Of a stretch of DNA of 50,513 nucleotides, positions 1 through 7,177 are shown piece by piece. Each line of letters starts with the position of its first letter. Positions within the stretch are counted from its first letter, which is position 1. Origin of the DNA: a virus; the IMG/VR virus record IMGVR_UViG_3300027773_000160, positions 1 to 50,513 of that record; one strand, written 5' to 3'. Made by a program: the position numbers and the translations under genes. The notes under the pieces were generated by a model. It saw only the letters and a list, made by a program, of their open reading frames with translations. It did not search any database and was not told the origin of the DNA.

Positions 1-300
1 GCCGGCAACAACGGCATCCTGCTTGCGAACGAGGATACCAACTCCGCGCCAGCCAACCGCTTCTCGATCGGCGCCAATCTCACGATCGCGGCCGGCCAGT
101 CGGTCATGCTGCTCTACGACGCCATCGCCGCGCGATGGCGCGCGCTCTCCGCCGGTGCCGCAGGCGGGGGCGCAGGCGAAGGTCCGCAGGTCGAGACCAA
201 GGCCGGTTGGAATATCGATGGCGTCGAGATCCGCGTCATCCTCGATTGCGGCGCCGGCTTCATCGATTGGCGCGGCTGGTACGTCAACGCGGGCGCGTGA
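1..300 (+). CDS. Chimeric phage fragment: tail-fibre repeat joined to a capsid C-terminus (5' end outside window)
   Basis: The frame is open from base 1 to the stop at 298-300, so the start lies outside the window. The first 57 or so codons match the tail-fibre repeat at 40904-41073 almost base for base (a handful of differences in about 170 bp). After a short Gly-rich stretch the frame continues with residues like the capsid C-terminus near 23320-23419: compare DGVEIRVILDCGAGFIDWRG here with DGVEIKVRHDFAAKALDFRG there. The protein is thus an in-frame join of two unrelated structural genes. It probably records recombination or deletion in a related prophage left of the window, and function is doubtful. 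Confidence 0.7.
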   Translation, partial: AGNNGILLANEDTNSAPANRFSIGANLTIAAGQSVMLLYDAIAARWRALSAGAAGGGAGEGPQVETKAGWNIDGVEIRVILDCGAGFIDWRGWYVNAGA

Positions 301-512
301 TGGCAAGCGTGCCCGAACTCGAAGCCATGCGCGAAGCGCTCTTGAAGGCGCGCTTCGCCGGCGGGCGGACGGTCGAATACGAGGGCCGCCGCGTCACCTA
401 TGCGAGCGACGCCGAGATGGCCGCAGCGCTCGCCGACCTCGACCGGCGCATCGCCGCGGCCTCCGCGCCGCGCGTCAACCAGGTTCGCATCAGCCCATCG
501 AAAGGAACATGA
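300..512 (+). CDS. gpW-like head-tail joining protein, second copy
   Basis: Seventy codons, starting at an ATG that overlaps the previous stop (ATGA). The protein has an N-terminal helix, a short hairpin (GRRVTYASDAEM) and a second helix, as in lambda gpW, the head-completion protein that sits on the portal and receives the tail. It resembles the 69-residue protein at 19618-19827, which has VEYASADDLKKRMQTIES at the matching place. In the intact prophage gpW lies before the portal; here it follows a capsid fragment, so the modules are rearranged. This copy lies outside attL and belongs to the flanking remnant. It is intact, but its companions are not visible. Confidence 0.7.
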   Translation: MASVPELEAMREALLKARFAGGRTVEYEGRRVTYASDAEMAAALADLDRRIAAASAPRVNQVRISPSKGT

Positions 513-514
513 CC

Positions 515-859
515 ATGAGGAACTACATCCAGGAAGGCCGCATGATCACTGTTGCCGCGCCGGCCGGCGGCGTCACATTCGGCGATTGCGTCGTGATCGG
601 CGCCCTGTTCGGCGTCGCGAGCAAGACCGCCGCGGCCGGGGAAACGGTGACGATCGCAACCGAAGGCGTCTTCGATCTGCCGAAGCTCGCGAGCGCCGTC
701 ATCGCCGTTGGCGACAAGGTCTCGTGGGACGACACCGCCAAGCAGGGCAACCTGCCCGGCCCCGGCCGCTATCCGATCGGGATTGCGATCAAGGCGGCCG
801 GCAACGGCGCGACGACCGTGCGGGCGCGGCTCGACGGGGTGGGGACGGCGGCGGCGTAA
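515..859 (+). CDS. DUF2190 capsid cement/decoration protein, second copy
   Basis: The protein is about 114 residues and starts MRNYIQEGRMITVAAP, close to the protein at 23498-23848 (MKNYVQAGDTITVAAP), with the same run of short beta strands and a matching VARARLDG-like end. DUF2190 proteins decorate the capsid surface. I chose the ATG at 515 because an AAAGGA ribosome site lies 8 bases upstream; the in-frame ATG at 509 overlaps the gpW stop but has almost no spacing. The gene is part of the phage remnant outside attL. It has diverged from the prophage copy, so it comes from a related phage rather than from recent duplication. Confidence 0.75.
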   Translation: MRNYIQEGRMITVAAPAGGVTFGDCVVIGALFGVASKTAAAGETVTIATEGVFDLPKLASAVIAVGDKVSWDDTAKQGNLPGPGRYPIGIAIKAAGNGATTVRARLDGVGTAAA

Positions 860-952
860 CTGGTTGTGGACGCCTCCAGCCAAATCGATGTAGACCGCGT
901 TAACCAATCCTAAACCATGACTGACCCCTGATGTCCGTCATGGGAGGGCGCC

Positions 953-1618
953 ATGCAGAATACCTCACATGCGGTGATGTCGCAGCGGAATGAGCCCGCT
1001 GATAGTCCGGATGATTTTCCGACACCACCGTGGGCAACGCGTGCGCTCTTCGAGCATGTCCTTACGCCATGGACGCGCGAGTTCGACCAGTTGACTTGTC
1101 TCGAGCCGGCTTGTGGGGCCGGTCACATGGCGAGAGTGCTCAAAGAGTACTTTCGCGAGGTACAGTCGTACGATGCCTTTGACTACAATTATGGCAAGAT
1201 CAGAGACTTCCTGACATATCCGTACGAAACAAACGCGGTTGATTGGGTAATTACCAATCCTCCATTTCGTTTGGCAGAAGATTTTGTCCTGCGAGCCTTG
1301 AACGTCGCCCGGACAGGCGTTGCCATTCTTGCACGGACGGTCTTTCTCGAAAGCGTCGGCCGGTATGAGAACATTTTCGCAAAGACCCCGCCCGCGATTT
1401 TCGCGCAGTTCGTTGAGCGCGTGCCAATGGTGAAGGGACGCCTCGATCAAAGGGCCACGACTGCCACCGGCTATGCATGGTTTGTCTGGAACAAGAAAGC
1501 AGGTAGTGATCCGCGTCTAGTTTGGATTCCGCCCTGTCGTCGCAGTTTGGAGCGGCGAACTGATTATCCCGGTTCGAGTAGCATGAGCAATGGACGTCAA
1601 GCTTCATTGGCGTCGTAG
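953..1618 (+). CDS. Adenine-type DNA methyltransferase
   Basis: The 221-residue protein has an SAM-binding motif I (EPACGAGHMA, residues 51-60) followed by the catalytic NPPF (102-105). This order fits N6-adenine methyltransferases of the Dam-like or gamma type found in phages. The start ATG has a strong GGGAGG site nine bases upstream. The coding sequence is clearly less G+C-rich than the phage structural genes. It lies just outside attL after the remnant head genes, and its 3' end overlaps the convergent gene at 1597-1950 by about 22 bp. No cognate endonuclease is visible, so it may be an orphan anti-restriction methylase. The target sequence cannot be predicted. Confidence 0.75.
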   Translation: MQNTSHAVMSQRNEPADSPDDFPTPPWATRALFEHVLTPWTREFDQLTCLEPACGAGHMARVLKEYFREVQSYDAFDYNYGKIRDFLTYPYETNAVDWVITNPPFRLAEDFVLRALNVARTGVAILARTVFLESVGRYENIFAKTPPAIFAQFVERVPMVKGRLDQRATTATGYAWFVWNKKAGSDPRLVWIPPCRRSLERRTDYPGSSSMSNGRQASLAS

Positions 1619-1950
1619 CGTTCTAATCCCTGTTGCAAGACCTCGACGGCCTTGGCAGTCCCCTGACTGCCTTCGCTTGATAGTATTTCCAACGCTCGAC
1701 CGGCGGCGGCACGCAGTCGCTTTCCCTTCACGCCCGGTGGCCCCTTCGGGGGCAGTTCGTGAGCCGGCGCAGCGCTGATCGATCCAAATTTGCCGTCCTT
1801 AACCTCGGCGATGCGCCCTTGGTTGACCCCGAACCAAGCAGCAATGTCATGGTCGCGATCTCCGCGAGCGACCATGCCCAGGACGATAGAGGCGTCTCTG
1901 TTGGTCAAGCTGTATCCACTTGCTTTGCTTCGGCTCATGAGCACCCCCAC
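1597..1950 (-). CDS. Small HTH-like protein of unknown function
   Basis: The protein has 117 residues, or 113 if it starts at the second methionine (MSRSKASGYSL). Residues 14-55 (LTNRDASIVLGMVARGDRDH, then DIAAWFGVNQGRIAEVKDGK) look like a helix-turn-helix of the kind used to decide whether a site is bound: an active helix, a turn, then a recognition helix with GVNQGRI. The C-terminal half is helical and charged. I recognise the general pattern from small alphaproteobacterial proteins but no named family. It is tail-to-tail with the methyltransferase and sits between a phage remnant and attL. Function is unknown. Confidence 0.5.
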   Translation of the reverse strand: MGVLMSRSKASGYSLTNRDASIVLGMVARGDRDHDIAAWFGVNQGRIAEVKDGKFGSISAAPAHELPPKGPPGVKGKRLRAAAGRALEILSSEGSQGTAKAVEVLQQGLERYDANEA

Positions 1951-2203
1951 GTATCAAAATGGTCACTATTCAAATTTGAATGCTTTCGGTACGCGAATAC
2001 TCGACGGCAGAGCGGCGGCGGGCGCGAGTACGAAATAAATGTTGGACGCCCTTTCGCCATGACATGACCCCCGAGAGTAGTAGGCCGACATTTTGAGGTC
2101 TCCCCGCGCACATTTGAAGTCCGCCGTGCGCAACTTGCGGAGGCTTCACTCGCTCGGCGCGCGGGCAATGCACGTCGCGTCCCGCCATTCGCCGCCTTGG
2201 ATT

Positions 2204-2224
2204 TTGTTGACTCATTGTTGACTC
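2204..2224 (+). repeat. Tandem 10-bp direct repeat near attL
   Basis: TTGTTGACTC occurs at 2204-2213 and again at 2215-2224, one helical turn apart. It lies about 65 bp outside the att core in an otherwise non-coding stretch (1951-2257). Closely spaced repeats like this are typical of integrase or excisionase arm sites. It may therefore be the arm region of another element that used the same tRNA. I see no other feature in that stretch. Confidence 0.4.
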
Positions 2225-2257
2225 GGTCGCGTCCGGCGCGAGGCGCCCAAACGCAAA

Positions 2258-2286
2258 CGCCCGCTAAGCCTTTGGCCTAGCGGGCG
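2258..2286 (-). terminator. Original tRNA-fMet Rho-independent terminator
   Basis: A 13-bp stem (2258-2270 with 2274-2286, one mismatch) closes on a TTT loop. Read on the minus strand it is followed by a T-rich tract (CGTTTGCGTTT). It directly follows the displaced tRNA 3' end at 2288-2336, so it is probably the terminator the tRNA gene used before integration. Confidence 0.65.
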
Positions 2287-2287
2287 G

Positions 2288-2336
2288 ATTTGGTTGCGGG
2301 GGTAGGATTTGAACCTACGACCTTCAGGTTATGAGC
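2288..2336. repeat. attL core (49-bp direct repeat)
   Basis: These 49 bases are identical to 50391-50439 and carry the anticodon-to-3'-end half of tRNA-fMet plus CCA and four bases beyond. The rest of a tRNA is absent here, so this is the displaced half-gene. The sequences diverge immediately on both sides. Together with the integrase 900 bp inside, this fixes the left prophage boundary. Confidence 0.93.
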
Positions 2337-2477
2337 GGCGAACAAACAGAGAACGAGAGACCAGAGAATTCAACGACTTGCGGCACAAGCGATTGAAGTC
2401 GTTGGATTTCTTCGCCGCATTCAACGGCACTCAACCGCATTCGACAGCATCCGCCGGATGACGACTCCGTTACGGCG

Positions 2478-2501
2478 GCGGACGTATTGCGGAGTTGAAA
2501 T
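2478..2501 (+). repeat. Putative integrase arm-type site, left copy
   Basis: Twenty-two of 24 bases match 50227-50250 in direct orientation. The shared start is GCGGACGTAT and the shared centre GCGGAGTTGA. The left copy begins 142 bp inside attL and the right copy ends 141 bp inside attR, so they would lie symmetrically around the core in circular attP. Near both lies a second shared word (CCAG, any base, GGTTTGC). No gene overlaps. The stretch 2337-2605 otherwise holds nothing I recognise. Confidence 0.55.
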
Positions 2502-2605
2502 CGTTTGTCCGCCAGCGGTTTGCCAAGCCTGGGGCGCCGACAATATGTGTAAGAACCTGAAGGTCGTGATCTTCAAGTCGAACTCGTTGCCCGCCTCAGC
2601 TTCGA

Positions 2606-2983
2606 TCAGGCCACGCGCAATCGATCATTCTCGGAGAACGGGTCGATCTCGACGACAATCTTCTTGATCGCGGCGCTTGGCGCCTTCCGGCGGCCGACTG
2701 ACTTCATCTTGATGAACCCGGCCGCCTCCAGCTTTGCAAGCGTGCGCGTGAGGTTGGGCTGCGCGCGTCCCGTCATCTGCACCAGTTCGGCCACCGATCC
2801 GGGTTTGCGATCACGAATGAGCGCAAGCAGCTGACGGTTTTCGGGCGTCAACAACCGAACCAAAGCATCGACCGAATTGAAGCTTGGCTTGGCTGCATCG
2901 GCGGGAGCGGGTCGCTCGCGGCGCGCAACCGTCCGCATCTCCGCTTCAAGCGACGCTAGGTTTTGAATCTTGGACTTAACCAT
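2606..2983 (-). CDS. Winged-helix transcriptional regulator (MarR-like, HVO_A0114/TumA type)
   Basis: The protein has 125 residues and a winged helix at about 45-105: LTPENRQLLALIRD, then SVAELVQMTGRAQPNLTRTL as the recognition helix-turn-helix, then LEAAGFIKM and a basic wing. This matches small regulators that act as antitoxins of TumE-type toxin pairs. No toxin frame is visible upstream or downstream, so it may be a solitary regulator or the survivor of a pair. A GAGG site lies eight bases before the ATG. It reads toward attL, divergent from the integrase, with about 250 bp of shared upstream DNA (2984-3233) for a promoter. It could control integrase expression, but that is inference. Confidence 0.6.
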   Translation of the reverse strand: MVKSKIQNLASLEAEMRTVARRERPAPADAAKPSFNSVDALVRLLTPENRQLLALIRDRKPGSVAELVQMTGRAQPNLTRTLAKLEAAGFIKMKSVGRRKAPSAAIKKIVVEIDPFSENDRLRVA

Positions 2984-3233
2984 GTTGTCGTCCTCGCTTC
3001 CGGAAGGGAGCGAGTCAGGAGGCGGCCCCCGCTACGCAGTGACCCGCCTATTTGTTGAACATTGATGGGCGACAAGAAAACGTCAATGGCTCGCTGGAGA
3101 TGGTTCACTTCAACACCCTGGTAATCGGAGGCTTCTCCCGGTTTCCGCCCCTCGCCGCCCCTTTCCGCCTCAGCGCCGCTGCTTCGAAAAGAGCATCTTG
3201 CCTGCCGCGAAGGCTCACCGCTCAGTGACAGGC

Positions 3234-4526
3234 ATGAAGCAACATCTGACCGGGCGCACCATCAAGGCGATGGTACCGGAGCTCGATCGCGACGTCCTCG
3301 TCTACGACGACGAAGTGACGGGATTCGCGATTTGCGTCTATCGCTCGGGCAGGCGCGCGTTCGTCCTCCGATACCGGATCGCAGGCCGCGCGCGTCATTT
3401 CACCATCGGCTCGTGGCCGGACTGGTCGGTGACCGCTGCGCGCGAGGAAGCCAAACGGCTCAAACGGGAAGTGGACATCGGCAATGATCCGCTCGGCAGG
3501 CGCATCGAGCAACGCCATGCGCCGACCATGTCCGATCTGATCGATCGCTACCTCAAGGAGCACGCGGTCAATCTCGCGCCGCGGAGCTTCAGCGATCGGA
3601 CCTCGCTTCTGCGCAAGCTGGTCGAGCCGGAATGGGGCACCCGCAAGGTCGCCGATATTACCCCCGAAGATGTCGATCGGCTGCTCGCGAAGATTGCCAA
3701 AGGGCGACCGCGACCGCGCAAGCATCCGCCGAAGGTCAACTCGCGCCGGCCGGCGATGAAGGGGCCGTTCAAACCGACGCCGATCCGGGCGAACCGCGTC
3801 GGCGAAATCCTCCGCAAGATGTTCAACCTTGCGATCCGCTGGCAGATGCGGCCGGACGATCCCGTCGTCGGCTTCTCACGCTTTCCCGAAATCCCGCGCG
3901 ATCGGTTTCTTTCGGCCGACGAGATCAAGCGCCTTGCCGACGTGCTCGCCGAGCATCCGAATCGCCGCTGCGCGAACGTCATCCGGCTGATCCTGCTCAC
4001 CGGCGCGCGCCGTGGCGAGGCGATGAATGCGCGCTGGGAGCAGTTCGATCTTGAGAACGGCATCTGGACCAAGCCCGCTGCCACCACGAAGCAGCGCCGG
4101 CTTCATCGCGCGACGCTTTCGCGGGCCGCGGTTGAACTTCTGCGCGCGATCCGCGCAAGCGTGCCTGCGGATTGCCCGTGGGTCTTTCCCGGCGAGATCA
4201 AGGGCAACCCGTTGCGCGAAATGCAGACGTTCTGGGAAGGCGTGCGCGCGAAGGCGAAGCTTGGCGATGCCCGCATTCACGATCTGCGCCACACCTTTGC
4301 TTCGCTGCTTGTATCGGGCGGCATGACGCTGCCGATGGTCGGCTGGCTGCTCGGCCATACGCAGGCGCAGACAACGCTCCGCTACGCACATCTATATGAT
4401 GACCCGCTTCGTGCAGGCCTTGACCAAGTCGGAGAGGTGTTGCGTCCCAAGCTCAGGCTCGTTGACACGGCCGCGGCTGGGCCGAGCGGGCCACAAGCGG
4501 CCGGTTCCGTCGCCGCCGTGCGGTGA
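3234..4526 (+). CDS. int: Tyrosine site-specific integrase
   Basis: The protein is about 430 residues, the usual size for P4-like integrases. The N-terminal arm-binding domain (roughly 1-85, GFAICVYRSGRRAFVLRYR) is followed by a core-binding domain and the catalytic domain. The catalytic residues are visible: R259 in TGARRGE, H349-x-x-R352 in HDLRHT, H375 in LLGHT and the nucleophile Y384 in RYAHL. It recombines the 49-bp core in tRNA-fMet. I prefer the ATG at 3234, which puts the arm domain at the terminus; a TTG at 3198 would add 12 residues. The gene reads away from attL, and 76 bp separate it from fic. Confidence 0.92.
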   Translation: MKQHLTGRTIKAMVPELDRDVLVYDDEVTGFAICVYRSGRRAFVLRYRIAGRARHFTIGSWPDWSVTAAREEAKRLKREVDIGNDPLGRRIEQRHAPTMSDLIDRYLKEHAVNLAPRSFSDRTSLLRKLVEPEWGTRKVADITPEDVDRLLAKIAKGRPRPRKHPPKVNSRRPAMKGPFKPTPIRANRVGEILRKMFNLAIRWQMRPDDPVVGFSRFPEIPRDRFLSADEIKRLADVLAEHPNRRCANVIRLILLTGARRGEAMNARWEQFDLENGIWTKPAATTKQRRLHRATLSRAAVELLRAIRASVPADCPWVFPGEIKGNPLREMQTFWEGVRAKAKLGDARIHDLRHTFASLLVSGGMTLPMVGWLLGHTQAQTTLRYAHLYDDPLRAGLDQVGEVLRPKLRLVDTAAAGPSGPQAAGSVAAVR

Positions 4527-4537
4527 TAAACGCATCC

Positions 4538-4617
4538 TTTCTCCGCAAAATATGCGGCGAATACCCTTGCACATGCGGCGAATAGCGGTCATATTCTCCG
4601 CAGATGATGCGGAGAAT
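4538..4617. promoter_or_regulatory. Palindromic operator cluster and promoter of the fic gene
   Basis: Two 25-bp inverted repeats share one design. The first (4538-4562) has arms TTTCTCCGCA and TGCGGCGAAT. The second (4593-4617) has perfect arms ATTCTCCGCA and TGCGGAGAAT. A third half-site, TGCGGCGAAT, lies at 4574-4583. The second palindrome overlaps the fic start codons at 4604, 4607 and 4616. A possible -35 (TTGCAC, 4568) and -10 (TATTCT, 4592) would place the transcription start almost on the ATG, giving a leaderless message. A repressor bound here would block both promoter and start. Confidence 0.6.
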
Positions 4618-5722
4618 GCCGACCTACATCCATGCGCTGCCCGATTGGCCCAAGTTCCGCTGGGATCGGAACCGCTTGGCCGATCGCCTGGCAGCGGTTC
4701 GCCATCGCCAAGGCCGGCTGATCGGTCGGATGGAGGCCTTGGGCTTTCCCCTGCGCAGCGAGGCGACCCTCGAGAACCTCACCCAGGAAGTTCTGAAGTC
4801 CAGCGAAATCGAGGGCGAAATCCTCGACCGCGAACAGGTGCGCTCCTCGATTGCGCGCCGTCTCGGCATGGACATCGGCGGGCTCACCGCCTCGGAGCGG
4901 CACGTCGAGGGCGTCGTGGAAATGATGCTCGACGCCACGGAAAAATACAGCGAACCGCTGACCGCGGAGCGGCTGTTCGGCTGGCACGCGGCCATGTTTC
5001 CGACCGGCCGCAGCGGCATGAAGCGGATCACGGTCGGCGGCTGGCGCGACGACGCGTCGGGTCCGATGCAGGTCGTCTCCGGGCCGATCGGACGCGAGCG
5101 CGTGCACTACGAGGCGCCGCCGGCGCCGCGCCTTGCTGCGGAAATGAAGGCGTTTCTTGATTGGTTCAACGGCGAGGCCGCCGTCGATCCGGTGCTCAAG
5201 GCCGCCGTGGCGCATCTGTGGTTCGTCACCATTCATCCCTTCGACGACGGCAACGGGCGCGTCGCACGCACAATCGCCGATATGGCGCTCGCGCGGTCCG
5301 AAGGCACCGCGCAGCGCTTTTACAGCATGTCGGCGCAGATCCGGCAGGAGCGGAATGCCTACTACGATATCCTCGAACGCACGCAGAAGGGCGATCTCGA
5401 TATCACGTCGTGGCTGGAATGGTTCCTCGGTTGCCTGGATCGAGCTTTCGACCGAGCCGAGCGCACGCTAGCCAATGTGTTCAGGAAGGCGCGCTTCTGG
5501 GAAAAGCACGCCGGCGCGGCCTTCAATGATCGGCAGCGCGACATGCTCAATCGCCTGCTGAACGGCTTTGAAGGCAAGCTCACGACATCCAAGTGGGCGC
5601 AGGTCGAAAAGTGCTCGCAGGATACGGCGCTGCGCGACATCGACGATCTCGTTGCCCGCGGCATCCTGCGCAAGGAGCCGGGCGGCGGGCGCAGCACGAG
5701 CTACTCGCTGGTGGAGCCGTAG
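4604..5722 (+). CDS. Fic family AMPylase with inhibitory helix and winged-helix tail
   Basis: The protein has 372 residues. Fic enzymes transfer AMP (or another nucleotide moiety) to target-protein hydroxyls. The signature HPFDDGNGRVAR lies at 211-222 and includes the catalytic His211. The N-terminal domain (MPTYIHALPDWPKFRWD) is the DUF4172 type and contains SSEIEGE at 66-72, fitting the (S/T)xxxE(G/N) inhibitory helix of class II enzymes. The last 70 residues (KWAQVEKCSQDTALRDIDDL) form a winged helix able to bind DNA, so autoregulation at the palindromes over its own start is plausible. No ribosome site precedes ATG 4604. In a prophage it may act as a toxin or exclusion factor. Confidence 0.88.
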   Translation: MMRRMPTYIHALPDWPKFRWDRNRLADRLAAVRHRQGRLIGRMEALGFPLRSEATLENLTQEVLKSSEIEGEILDREQVRSSIARRLGMDIGGLTASERHVEGVVEMMLDATEKYSEPLTAERLFGWHAAMFPTGRSGMKRITVGGWRDDASGPMQVVSGPIGRERVHYEAPPAPRLAAEMKAFLDWFNGEAAVDPVLKAAVAHLWFVTIHPFDDGNGRVARTIADMALARSEGTAQRFYSMSAQIRQERNAYYDILERTQKGDLDITSWLEWFLGCLDRAFDRAERTLANVFRKARFWEKHAGAAFNDRQRDMLNRLLNGFEGKLTTSKWAQVEKCSQDTALRDIDDLVARGILRKEPGGGRSTSYSLVEP

Positions 5723-5726
5723 AAGT

Positions 5727-6353
5727 TCAGGGACGGCTCAACTCTCGCCAAACCGGCGTGATCTTCTTTCTGATCGTGCTTTCGTCCGGCGCGTGCTCAA
5801 CGTCGCGGTCCTCGAACCAGGCCACCATTTCGCGGACGAGCTCGGCCTGCGTCGCCGGCACGCCGTGCTCATGAATGCGTCGCGCAAGCGCCGCATAGAA
5901 CGCATCCCAATCGTGCCGTGGCGGAACGCCCGGGCCGCCGCGGCGTCGCGCTGCCGTGGCGGCGTCGCTTTCCGGCACATGCAAGCCGTTGAAGAACCCG
6001 TATTGCCGCTCGAAGCGCTCGACCTCCGCCCGCCTGACCAGCACATCCGCGGCGGCGATCGCGACGCCCTCGGCCGGATCGACGATCCATCGGAAGTCGT
6101 CGCCGGCCTTCACCCGGCGGATCGCGAGCGTAGGGCTCGGCGCTCCGTCCCTTCGGAACAGCGGCAACAGATGTGCGGCCTCGACATCGGCGAGCCCCGA
6201 CAACGTCTCGGATGGCCCGGTCTTCACCGGCGGCAAAGCGATCGAAAGCGCGAGCAATCCGTCGGTCGACCAGCCGATCACGTCGAACGGCGTCACCGAC
6301 CAGCGGATCGCGATCTCGGTGAGGGAATGGAAGGATCGCGGCGGAAGCTGCAT
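5727..6353 (-). CDS. Conserved phage/mobile-element hypothetical protein
   Basis: The 208-residue protein has no membrane segments or catalytic motif that I recognise. The C-terminal 60 residues (HGVPATQAELVREMVAWFED, then DESTIRKKITPVWREL) look like a helical DNA-binding tail; such endings are common in alphaproteobacterial phage and plasmid proteins located next to repressors. The N-terminal part is beta-rich. The gene is convergent with fic with a 4-bp gap. It lies 21 bp downstream of the XRE regulator on the same strand, so both are probably one transcript. A role in regulation of the immunity region is likely but not shown. Confidence 0.6.
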   Translation of the reverse strand: MQLPPRSFHSLTEIAIRWSVTPFDVIGWSTDGLLALSIALPPVKTGPSETLSGLADVEAAHLLPLFRRDGAPSPTLAIRRVKAGDDFRWIVDPAEGVAIAAADVLVRRAEVERFERQYGFFNGLHVPESDAATAARRRGGPGVPPRHDWDAFYAALARRIHEHGVPATQAELVREMVAWFEDRDVEHAPDESTIRKKITPVWRELSRP

Positions 6354-6374
6354 GTCCGGTGTGCCCCCGATTGC

Positions 6375-6656
6375 TCATTGACGGACCTGCTGGCGCAAGC
6401 GTCGATACGCTTGCACCACCTGCTTGAGGTCGCCCCGCATGTCGGGCGGCAGGCGCCCTGCCTCGACGAACAGATCGTCCATGCGCACGCCCAGGATCGC
6501 CGCGGCGCGCTCGACCAACTCGTCGCGCGGCGGCTTTTCCTGTTCGCGCTCAACGCGCGACCAATAAGCGGGCGAGACGCCAAGGCGCTCGGCGAAGTCG
6601 TTGAGGCCGATGCCCTGCTCGGTCCGTTTCGCCCTGACCGTCAAGCCGAATGCCAT
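6375..6656 (-). CDS. XRE-family repressor-like regulator
   Basis: The 93-residue protein has a Cro/CI-type helix-turn-helix across residues 5-60: VRAKRTEQGIGLNDFAERLG, then VSPAYWSRVEREQEKPP and ELVERAAAILGV. The tail is short and helical. This type normally sits beside an ImmA/IrrE metallopeptidase that cleaves it to relieve repression. Here the adjacent peptidase gene (6668-7057) is truncated, which may leave repression locked or altered. The start at 6656 is the ATG just before MAFGLTVR; the longer frame upstream is a low-complexity Arg-rich shadow. It is a candidate lysogeny repressor. Confidence 0.8.
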   Translation of the reverse strand: MAFGLTVRAKRTEQGIGLNDFAERLGVSPAYWSRVEREQEKPPRDELVERAAAILGVRMDDLFVEAGRLPPDMRGDLKQVVQAYRRLRQQVRQ

Positions 6657-6667
6657 GGCGGCCTCCT

Positions 6668-7057
6668 TCACCCAACGAGCCCGTACTTGCGGAGGCGCAC
6701 GCCGATGAAGGCGCTCGTCACGCCGAACTCTTCGGCCAGCGCGCCGGCGATCGCGTCGATCGCCGGCCAACCCGCAACGTTTGCCGCGACGTAGGGGGTC
6801 GGAATCTCGTCGATCACCTTCCATCGGATCGCCGCGCCGATCGCGGAAGCCTCGCGGGCGAACGATCGCACCAGCTGCCGCCGCGGCGCCAGAAACGCGC
6901 CCATGAACTCGTCGGCGCGCCATTCCCGCCAATCGATCGGCGCGGCGTCCCGCGCCGCAATCGCGCCGCTGCGGAAGGCGCGCGCCGCGCCCTTCGCCAC
7001 CGCGGCCGGCATGTCGAAGATCGCGTGGCCAAGCTCGTGCGCCGCCGTTGCGGGCAT
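6668..7057 (-). pseudogene. Truncated ImmA/IrrE-type metallopeptidase
   Basis: The HExxH zinc site is clear (ATAAHELGHAIFD), followed by the downstream acidic residues in REWRADEFMGAFLAP typical of ImmA/IrrE peptidases, which cleave XRE repressors. Full proteins of this family have 80 or more residues before HELGH. Here only a few related residues remain, and the frame upstream (to an ATG at 7162) reads into unrelated sequence. The break lies at about 7060-7100, exactly where the RloC-like insertion begins. The active site survives, so a shortened product from the ATG at 7057 is conceivable, but I treat the gene as broken. Confidence 0.65.
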
Positions 7058-7177
7058 GCTGGTTACTTGAGTGGAGAACATGCGTTTAGTTAGCAACTTG
7101 TCGAAATATCTCACGGTGCCAGAGAATGCGAGTCGCGTGCGCGAAGCTAATGCCCCCTTCATGCATGGAGATTAGGC

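Noticed and set aside
2984-3197. Toxin partner for the HTH regulator at 2606
   Set aside because: TumA-like regulators often pair with a TumE toxin, but no frame of suitable length or pattern is present on either side.
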